NCBI GenBank assembly: GCA_003252455.1
Contig: QKED01000109.1
Coordinates: 52,904-116,903 of the forward strand
Origin: Gammaproteobacteria bacterium
Lineage (GTDB): Bacteria; Pseudomonadota; Gammaproteobacteria; Thiohalomonadales; Thiohalomonadaceae
Direction of reading: 5' to 3'
Length of the DNA: 64,000 nucleotides
Position numbers and translations under genes: made by a program. Shown one piece after another: positions 52,220 through 62,074 of this stretch; positions within the stretch are counted from its first letter, which is position 1, and the number at the start of each line of letters is the position of its first letter. The notes under the pieces are model-generated. The model was given only the letters and a program-made list of their open reading frames with translations, was not told the origin of the DNA and ran no database searches.

Positions 52220-53128
52220 ATGTCCGATCTCGACGCCCTGCGCGCCCGTCACGCCATCCCCGGCGTGGTCCAATTCCACCCCGCCCCCGGCGGCCTGGTG
52301 CGCATCCAGGTGGTCAACCAGTCCGCCAGTGCCAGCATCCTGTTACAGGGTGCCCATGTACTCGACTACCGCCCCGGCGGCAGCCCACAGGGACTCATCT
52401 GGGTCAGCGAGGAGGCACGCATCGGCCCCGGTCGCTCGGTGCGTGGTGGCGTGCCCCTCTGCTGGCCCTGGTTCGGCGCCCACCCGAGTCAGCCCAAATT
52501 CCCCGGCCATGGCCACGCCCGCACCACCCCTTGGCGCCTGCTGCGCGTCAGCGCCGTGAGCCCGAGCTGCACCGAGCTGGAGTTCACCATCGAAGAGAGC
52601 GAGCAGAGCCGCCGCTTCTGGTCCCACCCCACCGAGGTGCGCTACCGCCTGCGCATCGGCCAGGCACTGGAGGCGAGCCTCACCACCGGTAACCTCGGCC
52701 GCGAGCCGGTGACCATCGGCGCCGCCCTGCACACCTACTTCAGCGTCGGCGATGTGCGCCGCTGCACGGTCGATGGACTCGACGGCTGCGCCTACCTCGA
52801 CAAGGTCGCCGGCATGGCACGCAAGACCCAGCACGGCGCCGTCACCATCGACGGCGAGGTGGACCGCATCTACCTCGACACCCCCGCACGCAGCGCCATC
52901 GTCGACCCGGTACTGGGCCGCCGCATCCGCATCGAGGCCAGCGGTAGCGCCTCCACCGTGGTCTGGAACCCCGGCCCGGCCAAGGCCGCCGCCATGGGCG
53001 ACCTCGGCCCCGACGGCTACCTGCGCATGCTCTGCGTCGAGACCGCCAACGCCGCCGACGACACCGTCACCCTCGCCCCCGGTGAGCGCCACACGATGAG
53101 CGCGCGTTACAGCCTCGACCCGCTCTGA
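52220..53128 (+). CDS. D-hexose-6-phosphate mutarotase (YeaD-like aldose epimerase)
   Basis: The 302-residue protein has the galactose-mutarotase-like fold of the YeaD family: RIGPGRSVRGGVPLCWPWFGAHP (short form GGVPLCWPWFG), GHGHARTTPW with the catalytic histidine, ALHTYF and SGSASTVVWNPG. Its late ECVE-like region reads LCVETANAADD. It interconverts anomers of hexose-6-phosphates. Confidence 0.92.
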   Translation: MSDLDALRARHAIPGVVQFHPAPGGLVRIQVVNQSASASILLQGAHVLDYRPGGSPQGLIWVSEEARIGPGRSVRGGVPLCWPWFGAHPSQPKFPGHGHARTTPWRLLRVSAVSPSCTELEFTIEESEQSRRFWSHPTEVRYRLRIGQALEASLTTGNLGREPVTIGAALHTYFSVGDVRRCTVDGLDGCAYLDKVAGMARKTQHGAVTIDGEVDRIYLDTPARSAIVDPVLGRRIRIEASGSASTVVWNPGPAKAAAMGDLGPDGYLRMLCVETANAADDTVTLAPGERHTMSARYSLDPL

Positions 53129-53148
53129 GGCCAACCACGCAAGGCTTG

Positions 53149-53279
53149 CAACAGAGACGCGGAGGGCACAGCGAGCGGCCCTAACCCTTGTTCGGTAGGA
53201 GGCTCCCTGCCGTTTTCTGCAGAACAATGGGTTGCCCGCTCACACCCTCCCCCTCCGTGTCCTCTGTGTCTCCGTGGCC
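53149..53279. repeat. Diverged dispersed inverted-repeat element, copy 1
   Basis: Left arm CAACAGAGACGCGGAGGGCA (53149-53168, continuing to 53175) and right arm CCTCCGTGTCCTCTGTGTCT (53252-53271, continuing to 53279) are inverted imperfect copies. They have the CCACAGAGACACGGAGGACACAG-like sequence seen as scattered repeats in many proteobacterial genomes. A related copy is at 57445-57579. No coding capacity. Confidence 0.6.
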
Positions 53280-53411
53280 AATGGTTCACACTGTGGTTGC
53301 TACGTGAGCACCCACACAACCATTGCACTTCTTTTCACACCCCCACCCTCCCCCACGGAAACGGCGCGTATCCTTTAGCCCAACCTCGCTCAATTCGCGC
53401 CGGAGCCAAGC

Positions 53412-54670
53412 ATGACCACCGCCCCCAACGATATCGCCCAGACCCTGGGCCTTAACCGCCCCAAGCGCCACCCGCTGCGCCGTCTCACCGCCTATCTGGC
53501 CCTCTTCGCCCTGCTCGGCGCGGGCTTCTGGCTGTTCCTCGCCGACGGTAGCGGCAACCCCCAGGGGCCGCAGTTTCGCACCCAGGCGGTGAAGCAGGGC
53601 GACCTCGCGGTCACCGTCACCGCCACCGGCACACTCCAACCACGCAACTCGGTGGAGGTGGGCTCGGAGCTCTCCGGCACCATCACCGAGGTGGCGGTCG
53701 ACTTCAACGACCGCGTCACCCCCGGCCAGCTCCTCGCGCGCCTCGACACCGAGCTGCTGGAGGCCAAGCTCACCGCCGCGCGCGCCTCGCTCCAGCTGGC
53801 CGAGGCGCGGGTCGACGAGGCGAGCGCCACCGTCCAGGAGACGCGCGCCGCCGAGCGCCGCTGCGCCGACCTGGCCAAACAGAAGATGTGCTCGACCAAC
53901 GACCTCGACGCGGCCAAGGCGGCCCTCGCCCGCGCCCACGCCAACGAGGCGATGACCCGCGCCCAACTGGCCATGGCCCAGGCGGAGCTGGCGCAGCAGG
54001 AGACCAACCTGGCCAAGGCGACCATCCGCGCCCCCATCGGCGGCGTGGTGCTCGACCGCAAGGTCGAGCCGGGCCAGACCGTGGCCGCCTCGCTCCAGAC
54101 CCCCGAACTCTTCACCCTGGCCGAGGACCTGGCCAAGATGGAGCTGCTGGTGGCGGTGGACGAGGCGGACATCGGCCAGATCCGCGAGGGGATGCGCGCC
54201 ACCTTCAGCGTCGACGCCTACCCCGAGCGCCCCTTCAGCGCCCAGGTGACGCAGATCCGCCACGCCCCGGAAGAGGTCGACGGTGTGGTCACCTACAAGA
54301 CCGTGCTGCTGGTCGAAAACCCCGACCTCGCCCTGCTCCCCGGCATGACCGCCACCGCCGAGATCCACGCCATCGAGCTGAGCGGCGCCACGCTGATCCC
54401 CAACGCCGCGCTACGCTTCACCCCACCGACCACCGACTCCGCGCGCTCCGGCAACCTGCTCACCCGCCTTCTGCCGCGCCCCCCGGCCCAGCCCAAGCGC
54501 CAGGGCGGCGCACAGGAGAACGGCACCAAGCGCGTCTGGACCCTGCAAGAGGGCCAACCCACCCCGGTGGCGGTGAAGCTCGGCGTCAGCGACGGCCAGT
54601 GGAGCCAGCTCTTAGAGGGGCAACTTGCCCCCGGCAGCGAGCTGCTGGTCGAGACCCTGGAGAATAAGCG

Positions 54671-54674
<4 letters not shown>
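53412..54674 (+). CDS. MacA-like periplasmic adaptor (membrane fusion protein)
   Basis: The 420-residue protein has an N-terminal membrane span (LTAYLALFALLGAGFWLFLA), a lipoyl-like beta domain (VGSELSGTITEVAVDFNDRV), a long alpha hairpin at about 120-210 rich in alanine and glutamate, and a beta-barrel part. It fits the MacA/HlyD adaptor of tripartite export. The stop overlaps the next start (ATGA), so it is co-translated with the ATPase gene. Confidence 0.92.
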
Positions 54675-55356
<682 letters not shown>

Positions 55357-55357
<1 letters not shown>

Positions 55358-56562
55358 TGTTGTGGAACGCCCTACTCCTGGCCCTGCGCGCCATCCGCCG
55401 CAACGTGCTGCGCTCCTTCCTCACCGTGCTCGGCATCGTCATCGGCGTCGGCTCGGTGATCATCATGGTCAACCTGGGCAACGCCGCCACCGCCAGCGTC
55501 ACCGCACAGATCGCCAGCCTCGGCAGCAACATGCTCATCGTCCGCCCCGGCCAGCGCCGCGGCCCCGGCAGCAACGAGGAGGGCGCGGCACTGACCCTGG
55601 CCGACGCCGAGGCGATCCGCCGCGAGGTACCCGGCCTCGCCGCCGTCGCCCCCACCGCCAACAAGTCGATGACCGCCGTGTTCGGCAACAGCAACTGGTC
55701 GACCACCGTCACCGGCACCGACAACGCCTACCGCACCGTGCGCGACTGGGCCCTAGTGAGTGGTCGCGACTTCACCCCCGGCGAGCTGGCCGGGGGGCGC
55801 GCGGTGTGCATCATCGGCGACACCGTGCGTCGCGAGCTGATCGGCCCCGGCGACCCCATCGGCGTGCGCATCCGCCTGAAGAACATCGCCTGCGAGGTGA
55901 TCGGCCTGCTGGAGCCCAAGGGCCAGTCGAGCATGGGTCAGGACCAGGACGACGCCGTGCTGGTGCCGCTGCGCATGTTCTGGCGCCGCGTAGCGGGCAA
56001 TCAGGATGTGGGCGCGATCCAGCTCTCCGCCCGCGACGGCGTCGCCACCACCAAGGTGCAGGCGCAGACCGAGCGGCTGATGCGCGAGCGCCGTCGCATC
56101 AAGGATGGCGCGGACGACGACTTCCACGTCTTCGACATGCGTCAGATCACCAACACCCTGACCAACACCACCCGCAGCCTCACCGGCCTACTCGGCGCGG
56201 TGGCCGCGGTGAGCCTGCTGGTGGGCGGTATCGGCATCATGAACATCATGCTGGTGTCGGTCACCGAGCGCACCCGCGAGATCGGCATCCGCCTGGCCAT
56301 CGGCGCCCTCGGCCACGAGGTGCTGCTGCAGTTCCTGGTCGAGGCGGTGGTGCTCGCCGCCCTCGGCGGCGTCGCCGGCATCGCCCTCGCCCTCGGCGTC
56401 TCCTGGCTCGCCAGCGACCTGATGGGCATGCCCTTCCTGGTCGACTGGGGCATCGTCTTGATCGCCTTCCTCTTCAGCGCGGCGGTGGGGGTGGTGTTCG
56501 GCTACTTCCCGGCCCGGCGCGCCGCCAGGCTCGAGCCCATCGAGGCGTTGCGCCATGAGTAG
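55357..56562 (+). CDS. MacB-type ABC transporter permease
   Basis: The 401-residue protein has one N-terminal membrane span (FLTVLGIVIGVGSVIIMVNLG) followed by the large periplasmic MacB_PCD domain and three C-terminal spans (GLLGAVAAVSLLVGGIGIMN, AALGGVAGIALALGVSWL, WGIVLIAFLFSAAVGVVFG). The EIGIRLAIGA coupling motif is present. With the adaptor and ATPase it forms an efflux pump for a peptide, lipid or antibiotic; the outer-membrane channel gene is not in the window. Confidence 0.95.
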
Positions 56563-56650
56563 ACCTCCTCACCCGGTCCTGCAAGAGGCATTGGCTGAGG
56601 CGTTCGAACCCTGGAATATGCAGATGTCACGCACCGACAACAGTGGGTAG
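56555..56650 (+). CDS. Possible very short or truncated cistron after the MacB permease
   Basis: ATG 56555 overlaps the permease stop and opens a 31-residue frame (MSRPPHPVLQEALAEAFEPW, then 11 more residues). The overlap is like that of a translated fourth cistron, but the frame is tiny and shows no family. It may be a truncated gene start or chance. Confidence 0.3.
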   Translation: MSRPPHPVLQEALAEAFEPWNMQMSRTDNSG

Positions 56651-56826
56651 GTCGTTTTCCACCACGCGGCTCAGGCCTACCTCCCTTCCCCTCCGCGGGT
56701 AAGCTTTTCACCCGCCCAACACCACACCGGGCGCCCGGTGAGCGCCCCTCCAAACCTACACCGCACCGCAGCGCTGTCGATCAGTGCGATAATCCCGCCC
56801 TCACCCCATCACGCCAGGAGACCACC

Positions 56827-57408
56827 ATGCCCATCGAATCCGCCCTGCTCGCCCGTAGCGACTCCCAATGCGAGCTGTGTGGCTCCCGTGAGGCGCTGGA
56901 GGTCTACGCCGTGCCGCCGGATGGGGCGGGCGACGTGGACAAGAGCGCGATGCTCTGCGCGGTCTGCCGCGAGCAGCTCGACGACCCCGAGAAGGTGCAG
57001 CTCAACCACTGGCGCTGCCTCAACGACAGCATGTGGAGCCAGGTGCCGGCGGTGCAGGTGCTGGCGTGGCGCATGCTCACACGCCTGCGCGGCGAGGGGT
57101 GGCCGCAGGAGCTGCTCGACATGCTCTACCTGGACGAGGCGACCCTGGCCTGGGCCCAGGCCACCGGCGAGGGGGCGAGTGCGGACGACGGCGGTGTACG
57201 CCACCTGGACAGCAACGGTGCCGTGCTGGAGGCGGGCGACACCGTGGTGCTGATCAAGGACCTCGACGTGAAGGGGGCCAACTTCACCGCCAAGCGCGGT
57301 ACCGCCGTACGCAAGATCTCCCTGGTGCCGGACAACCCGGAGCAGATCGAGGGGCGGGTGAACGGCCAGCAGATCGTCATCCTGACCAAGTTCGTGAAGA
57401 AGTCCTGA
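56827..57408 (+). CDS. PhnA family protein
   Basis: The 193-residue protein has an N-terminal zinc-ribbon pair (CELCGS and CAVC) and the C-terminal PhnA beta domain (DGAVLEAGDTVVLIKDLDVKG-type segment, here NGAVLEAGDTVVLIKDLDVK, then FTAKRGTAVRKISLV and QIVILTKFVKKS). PhnA proteins are widespread, and despite the name they are not shown to degrade phosphonates here; no phn operon is adjacent. The role is unknown. Confidence 0.9.
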   Translation: MPIESALLARSDSQCELCGSREALEVYAVPPDGAGDVDKSAMLCAVCREQLDDPEKVQLNHWRCLNDSMWSQVPAVQVLAWRMLTRLRGEGWPQELLDMLYLDEATLAWAQATGEGASADDGGVRHLDSNGAVLEAGDTVVLIKDLDVKGANFTAKRGTAVRKISLVPDNPEQIEGRVNGQQIVILTKFVKKS

Positions 57409-57444
57409 GCGTTCGGGGTGCCACCAGGGCAACCGCATGCTTTT

Positions 57445-57579
57445 GCCACAGAGGCACGGCGGACATGCAGAGGCGGATCGGGCGCGAGCGGTTGTTGAAA
57501 CGCACCTCTCCCTCTATTCGGGCAGCCTTTCCCATGCGCCAATAACACTATTTCTCCGGCTCCTCTGTATCTGCGTGGC
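57445..57579. repeat. Diverged dispersed inverted-repeat element, copy 2
   Basis: Left arm GCCACAGAGGCACGGCGGAC (57445-57464, continuing to 57473) and right arm CTCCGGCTCCTCTGTATCTG (57554-57573, continuing to 57579) are inverted imperfect copies of the same element as at 53149-53279. The rest of the 57409-57806 gap holds no gene I accept. Confidence 0.55.
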
Positions 57580-57770
57580 TGATTTTCAGCCGTTCGGGCA
57601 AAGTATGCGCTGGCCCTGGGGTGTCGCCCGCGGTGGCGACGCCACGACCCGTGTCTGCCGCGACGCCGAAGCGGACTACGTGAACGGCTAGCCTGGGTAG
57701 GTGCCGCGTCATCCGGCAAGCCACTCGCCATTCGCTTCACGCCTTTATCGCCCCCATCGCTTCCCCCGCG

Positions 57771-57800
57771 CTCGCCCTCGCCCTCGCCCTCGCCCTCGCC
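57771..57800. repeat. Five perfect CTCGCC hexanucleotide repeats
   Basis: Five consecutive copies of CTCGCC lie 7 bases past the stop of the murein endopeptidase gene at 57807. They are a simple repeat prone to slippage, lying outside the coding sequence. Confidence 0.9.
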
Positions 57801-57806
57801 GCCCCC

Positions 57807-58499
57807 CTACATCGGCCGACAGGGCACGACAAAATCCACATGGTAGTGCTCGTCGTGGCGCACCCAGGAGCGCCGGGTGCTGAACTGCAGGTGTTGGCGC
57901 AGATAGGCGCCGTCGGCGGTGGCAAAGAGTCGGGGTTGTAGCTGCGGGTCGAAGATCACCCGCCACACCTCGGCCCCCTCGGCGAGGGCGGCGCGGTGCA
58001 GCGCGGCGAGGTGGGCGGCCATGGCCGGGAAGTCGATGCGGTACTCACCGAAGCGCCCCTCGGCATCGAACTCGATGGCGTAACCGAACTTGTTGAAGGG
58101 GTGGGTCGGCAGTTCGACCGAGTGCCCCTCGGCATCGACCGCGGGGACCATGAAGTCGACCGAGAGGCCGTTCTGATGGGTCTTGTGTGGGCGAAAGCGT
58201 CCGCCCTCGGCGAAGCCGGTTTCGGCGTATTTGAACTGCATGCCCGGGGCGCTGGTTTCCAGGCGCCGGTAGGCGTCGAGCAGGATGTCGCGTACCCGCG
58301 AGTGGACATAGGTGCGCCCGAGCAGGGCGGCCGTGGTGCTGTAACGGGTAAAGTTGGGGCCCTCGGCGGGCAGCTCGACGCCGCCCTCTAGGCGGCCCTT
58401 GGCGGTAGTGCCGTAGCAGGTGCTCTGCGTGGCACCCCACGCCGGAGCGCACAGCAGCAGTGTGGCGGCGATGCCGCTGAGTAGGTACCGGTGGTCCAT
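57807..58499 (-). CDS. Penicillin-insensitive murein endopeptidase-like (M74/LAS) protein
   Basis: The 230-residue protein has a signal peptide (MDHRYLLSGIAATLLLCAPAWGA). It has the LAS-metalloprotease zinc motifs HKTHQNGLSVDFMVP (H-x6-D type) and HDEHYHVDF near the C-terminus (H-x-H). These match MepA-type DD-endopeptidases that cut peptidoglycan cross-links. The first motif is HxxH-x-x-GLSVD rather than the usual GGHxSHQxGxDVD, so substrate specificity may differ. Confidence 0.8.
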   Translation of the reverse strand: MDHRYLLSGIAATLLLCAPAWGATQSTCYGTTAKGRLEGGVELPAEGPNFTRYSTTAALLGRTYVHSRVRDILLDAYRRLETSAPGMQFKYAETGFAEGGRFRPHKTHQNGLSVDFMVPAVDAEGHSVELPTHPFNKFGYAIEFDAEGRFGEYRIDFPAMAAHLAALHRAALAEGAEVWRVIFDPQLQPRLFATADGAYLRQHLQFSTRRSWVRHDEHYHVDFVVPCRPM

Positions 58500-58521
58500 C
58501 GTCCCTCCCCAGGGCGCCCGC

Positions 58522-60333
58522 TCAGTAGAGGAACAGCGCCCCCTGGTCCGCCGGGAAGCCGGCCACTGTATCCGTCTTCGCCCCCACCGCGAGCAGCTCG
58601 GCGTCGCGACTCAGGTCGAGCCCGAGGCCGAAGCTGTCTTGCAGAGCGGTGGTCGGTGACTTCACGTAGGCACGCTGCGACCAGGTGCCGTTGCGCTCCA
58701 CGAAGAGGTAGACGGCCCCGGCGAAGCTGGTGGAGTTGTCGTCTTGGTTGCCGCCGATGCCCACGGCATGGCTGTCGTCGCCGGTGGCGCCGACGGCGAG
58801 CACGCTGCCGTCTTGATTGAGGGCCAGAGTGCCACCGAAGTACTGGTTGTCGTCGGTGTTGGAGGGCTTGAGGTAGTGGCTGAGGCCCCAGGTGCCGCCG
58901 ACCTTGCGGTAGAGGTAGGCGGCCCCGGCGAGGGCGATGCTGTCGTCGTTGCCGTTGCCGTCGATACCGGTGGCGGCACTCGCCTCGCGCGGGGCGCCCA
59001 CGGCCACGCTGAGGCCGTCACCGCTGATGGCGACAGCACTGCCGAAGAAGTCGATGCCATCCGGATTGCCCGCCTTGAGGTAGGCGGTTTGGTACCAGTG
59101 GCTGCCGTTGTACTCGAACAGGTAGGCGGCACCGGCGAGGTTCAGGGCGTCGTTGACCATGCCGTTGACGCCGCTGGCACCGCCGTCCTCGTAGGGGGCG
59201 CCGACGATGAGGGTGTTGCCGGCGGCGTCGAGGTCGAGGGCGGTGCCGAAGTTGTCCATCCCCTCGGTGTTGGCCCCCTTGAGGTAGGCGCTCTGCTGCC
59301 ACACCCCGGCGTTACGGGTGAAGAGGTAGACCGCACCGGCGTTGACCGAGCAGTTGCTGGTCGGGTAGGCGCAGTGGTGCGCGTCGTTGCCGCCGGCACC
59401 GAGGCCGTCCTCGTAGGGGGCGCCGACGGCGAGGGTGTCGCCGCTGTCGCTGAGGGCGACGGCGTTGCCGAAGTGGTCGGCGATCTCGGTGTAGTCGGGG
59501 GCGGGGGGCTCGACGTTGGAGGCCTTGATGTAGGCCTGCTGGCTCCAGACGCTGCCGTTGCGGGTGAAGAGGTAGACCGCGCCGGGGTCGCGGGCGCTGT
59601 TGTCGAACGGGTCACCGTCGATGCCGCTGCTGGCGCTATCTTCGAGGTCCGCGCCCACCGCCAGGGTGGCGCCGTCGCCGTCGAGCGCCAGGGCGCTACC
59701 GAAGCGGTCGTCGTCGTCGGGGTTGGAGGCCTTGATGTAGGCCTGCTGCTGCCAGGCCCCGGCGACCTTGTGGAACAGGTAGACGGCCCCGGCGTCGCTC
59801 AGGCTGTTGTCGCCCTGGTCGCCGTTTACCCCGCTAGCGGCGCTGCGCTCGCGCGGCGCACCCACCGCCAGATAGTTGCCGTCGCCGCTGATCGCCACGG
59901 CGCTGCCGAACTCGTCGAGTGCGTCGGCGTTGGAGGGGGTGAGCTGGTCGATGGTGGCGAGGATATCGCCGTTGGCCAGGCGCTGCGCTCCGGCACGGCA
60001 GCCGCTGGGGTCGCACGCCTCCAGCAGGTAGCGGGCGCGGGCCCACTGCTGCAGATGTACCGCCACCGGGAGGAGGTAATGCAGGGTGCCAGCGGGGATG
60101 TCGGCGCCCACCTGGGTGAAGCCGGAGGCCCCATCGGGATTGACATAGAGGCGGTAGTGGGTGGCGCCGGGGTAGTCACTCCAGCTGAAGTCGAGCTGTT
60201 TGGCGGCGTAGCTGACCGCGAGGGCGGGGCCACTGGGGGCGGTGCTGGCACTGCTCCCACCTCCGCCGCCACTGCAACCGACGCTGACGAGAGGCAGAAG
60301 GGCGAGGGCGAGGCGCAGGACGGGGGTGGACAT
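58522..60333 (-). CDS. FG-GAP-repeat lipoprotein
   Basis: The 603-residue protein starts at ATG 60333. Its lipoprotein signal ends in VGCS and is followed by a glycine/serine spacer. After a fibronectin-like segment (about 35-130) come seven FG-GAP/integrin-alpha-like repeats, each with FGxAxxLxxxGxxLAVGAPxEDS and GAVYLF elements and aspartate-rich loops that could bind calcium. The repeats end at the C-terminus, so they form a complete beta-propeller. It probably is a surface-exposed adhesion or matrix protein. Confidence 0.85.
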   Translation of the reverse strand: MSTPVLRLALALLPLVSVGCSGGGGGSSASTAPSGPALAVSYAAKQLDFSWSDYPGATHYRLYVNPDGASGFTQVGADIPAGTLHYLLPVAVHLQQWARARYLLEACDPSGCRAGAQRLANGDILATIDQLTPSNADALDEFGSAVAISGDGNYLAVGAPRERSAASGVNGDQGDNSLSDAGAVYLFHKVAGAWQQQAYIKASNPDDDDRFGSALALDGDGATLAVGADLEDSASSGIDGDPFDNSARDPGAVYLFTRNGSVWSQQAYIKASNVEPPAPDYTEIADHFGNAVALSDSGDTLAVGAPYEDGLGAGGNDAHHCAYPTSNCSVNAGAVYLFTRNAGVWQQSAYLKGANTEGMDNFGTALDLDAAGNTLIVGAPYEDGGASGVNGMVNDALNLAGAAYLFEYNGSHWYQTAYLKAGNPDGIDFFGSAVAISGDGLSVAVGAPREASAATGIDGNGNDDSIALAGAAYLYRKVGGTWGLSHYLKPSNTDDNQYFGGTLALNQDGSVLAVGATGDDSHAVGIGGNQDDNSTSFAGAVYLFVERNGTWSQRAYVKSPTTALQDSFGLGLDLSRDAELLAVGAKTDTVAGFPADQGALFLY

Positions 60334-60511
60334 GCCGAGTGACTCCGCAGGGTGGCGAGGGCGCCTGGCGCCGGTGCCCACCCAGCGGCGCAGGGCGGCG
60401 CACAGCACCAAGCGCGACGAGCATAGCCGATAGTGATCGCGTCGGAGCGACTATTTCGAGCAGGGGTCGTTCTTAATTCTGCACGGCGACAACGTCCCAG
60501 CAATACCGTCA

Positions 60512-61096
60512 CTACAGCGCGAGCTGGCGCCGCATCTGCTGCAGGTCACGGCGCGAGAGCCCCCGCACATAGCGCTCCGCCGCGCTCTGATAACGCCGAA
60601 AGCCGTAACCACCGTAGAGCATCTCGTGCAGCGCCTGACGTCGGCCCCAACCCTGCACCAGGATGCGATAGAGGGCCACCACCACGCCGGTGCGATCGGC
60701 ACCGTGGAAGCAGTGCACCAGGATCGGCCTCGGCGAGGCGAGGATCAGCCGCAGCGCCTCGACCACATGCTCGTGGTGGATGTCCGCCGTCATCTGCACA
60801 TGCAGACTCTCCAGTGTGGTACCTACACAAGCATCATCATTGTGGTGGAACTGACGTAGGGATAGCACCCGTTCGACCCCAAAGCTCGCCAGTGCCTGCA
60901 TGCCATCGGCTGTAGGCTGCGCACTGCGATAGAGGCGCTCATCCACCTGATGAAGATTGCTCACACGCTCGGTCAAGATCCGCCGCGCCCAGCGATTGGG
61001 GCGCAGGCGCAGGGCGGCGACCAATGGGCCACCGAAGGTGAGTTGAAAGAGGTCGCTCAGGTGATATGCCGAAAAGTGGTGACGTGGATCGCTCAT
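60512..61096 (-). CDS. Tyrosine phosphatase-like protein
   Basis: The 194-residue protein starts at ATG 61096, behind GAGGTGGAG. It has the cysteine phosphatase loop HCFHGADRTG (C129, R135) and an upstream NLHQVDERLYRSAQPTADGM segment found in tyrosine-phosphatase relatives such as the DSP-type phosphatases of bacteria. It may dephosphorylate a protein, lipid or inositol phosphate. It is not clearly linked to neighbours. Confidence 0.85.
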   Translation of the reverse strand: MSDPRHHFSAYHLSDLFQLTFGGPLVAALRLRPNRWARRILTERVSNLHQVDERLYRSAQPTADGMQALASFGVERVLSLRQFHHNDDACVGTTLESLHVQMTADIHHEHVVEALRLILASPRPILVHCFHGADRTGVVVALYRILVQGWGRRQALHEMLYGGYGFRRYQSAAERYVRGLSRRDLQQMRRQLAL

Positions 61097-61228
61097 GCTC
61101 CACCTCGCAGAATTTGTTGCAAAAAACTTGTGTACGCGCACGTAAAGACTAGCACGCGCCCATAATAAGGGTGACCTGGTTCACTTAAAATAGTCTATCA
61201 GCACTATCTGATGCTGTCGTGACGACAC

Positions 61229-61251
61229 AAACCACGATTTAAGTGTGGTTT
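61229..61251. terminator. Hairpin between the phosphatase and ParA-like genes
   Basis: AAACCAC (61229-61235) and GTGGTTT (61245-61251) pair over 7 bases around a 9-base AT-rich loop, followed by TT on the plus strand. It lies in the low-GC gap where no rightward gene ends, so its role is unclear. It could help separate ParA and phosphatase transcription. Confidence 0.35.
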
Positions 61252-61287
61252 TTCACACGCGCACAAAATCAAGGGAGAGTCTGGGCC

Positions 61288-61310
61288 ACGGGGTGCAGAA
61301 AACACCCCGT
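61288..61310 (-). terminator. Hairpin just after the ParA-like gene
   Basis: ACGGGGTG (61288-61295) and CACCCCGT (61303-61310) form a perfect 8-base stem, starting 12 bases after the ParA-like stop at 61323. No T-run follows, so it may be a weak terminator or a transcript-end stabiliser. Confidence 0.45.
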
Positions 61311-61322
61311 CGAGGGGTAGGC

Positions 61323-62066
61323 TCATTCGAGGTTGCGTATGACCTCTTTCCACAACTGCTTGTAGGCGCCCGCCGCGACACACTTTGGGGCAAAGCTGAA
61401 GACCGGTGCCCGTGCCACACCCATGTGCTCCACCTCGACCGAGAGGGGGATGACGCTACGTAGGACGCCCTTACGCTTCTTCGGCATCGCCTGCATCACC
61501 GCACTGTGTAGCTTGTTGCGCGGGTCGGCCATGGAGAAGTAGGGCAGAAACTTGAGCTTGCCGAGGTCGTGCTCCTTGCAGAAGGCGATGAGCTGGTCGT
61601 AGGTGCGCAGCGAGAGCATGGTCGGGACGATCGGCACCAGCAGGGCATCGGCGGCGTGAAACACGCTCTCGGAGAGCATGGAGATGCTCGGCGGACAGTC
61701 GAGGAAGATGCGGTCGTAGGCCTGTGCCTGTGGGCGCAGCAGCTTGGCCAGACGGTGGGTGGGGCGTTTGATCTCGTCCAGCAGCAGGTCCATGTGCCGA
61801 TAGGAGATGTCGGCGGGGATGATGTCGAGATTGGGGAAGTCGCTCCCCTTGACGGCATCATCCAGCGCACGCGTGCCGCGGATGAGGCCACCACCGCCCC
61901 CCTTCACCTTGGGTTTGATGCGGTAGAAGTAGGAGGAGGCGCCCTGGGGGTCGAGGTCCCACAGCAGGGTGCGGGCCCCTTGGGCGGCAGAGAGGTACGC
62001 GAGGTTGACGGCGGAGGAGGTCTTACCCACCCCGCCCTTGATGCTGTAGTTGGCGTAGATCTTCAA
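61323..62066 (-). CDS. Orphan ParA-like ATPase paired with a CHAD protein
   Basis: The 247-residue protein has the deviant Walker A motif KGGVGKTSSAVNLA, LLWDLDPQGASSYF and IFLDCPPSISMLS of the ParA/MinD class. It is separate from the chromosomal parA at 30554 and has no ParB gene beside it. It lies 8 bases downstream of the CHAD-domain gene on the same strand, so the two are probably co-expressed. Such orphan ParA proteins position cargo other than chromosomes. Confidence 0.88.
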   Translation of the reverse strand: MKIYANYSIKGGVGKTSSAVNLAYLSAAQGARTLLWDLDPQGASSYFYRIKPKVKGGGGGLIRGTRALDDAVKGSDFPNLDIIPADISYRHMDLLLDEIKRPTHRLAKLLRPQAQAYDRIFLDCPPSISMLSESVFHAADALLVPIVPTMLSLRTYDQLIAFCKEHDLGKLKFLPYFSMADPRNKLHSAVMQAMPKKRKGVLRSVIPLSVEVEHMGVARAPVFSFAPKCVAAGAYKQLWKEVIRNLE

Positions 62067-62074
62067 GGCGGTCT

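Noticed and set aside
57807..57925. Arg/Ala-rich small frames around the CTCGCC repeat
   Set aside because: They arise from translating the simple repeat and have no conserved start or domain.
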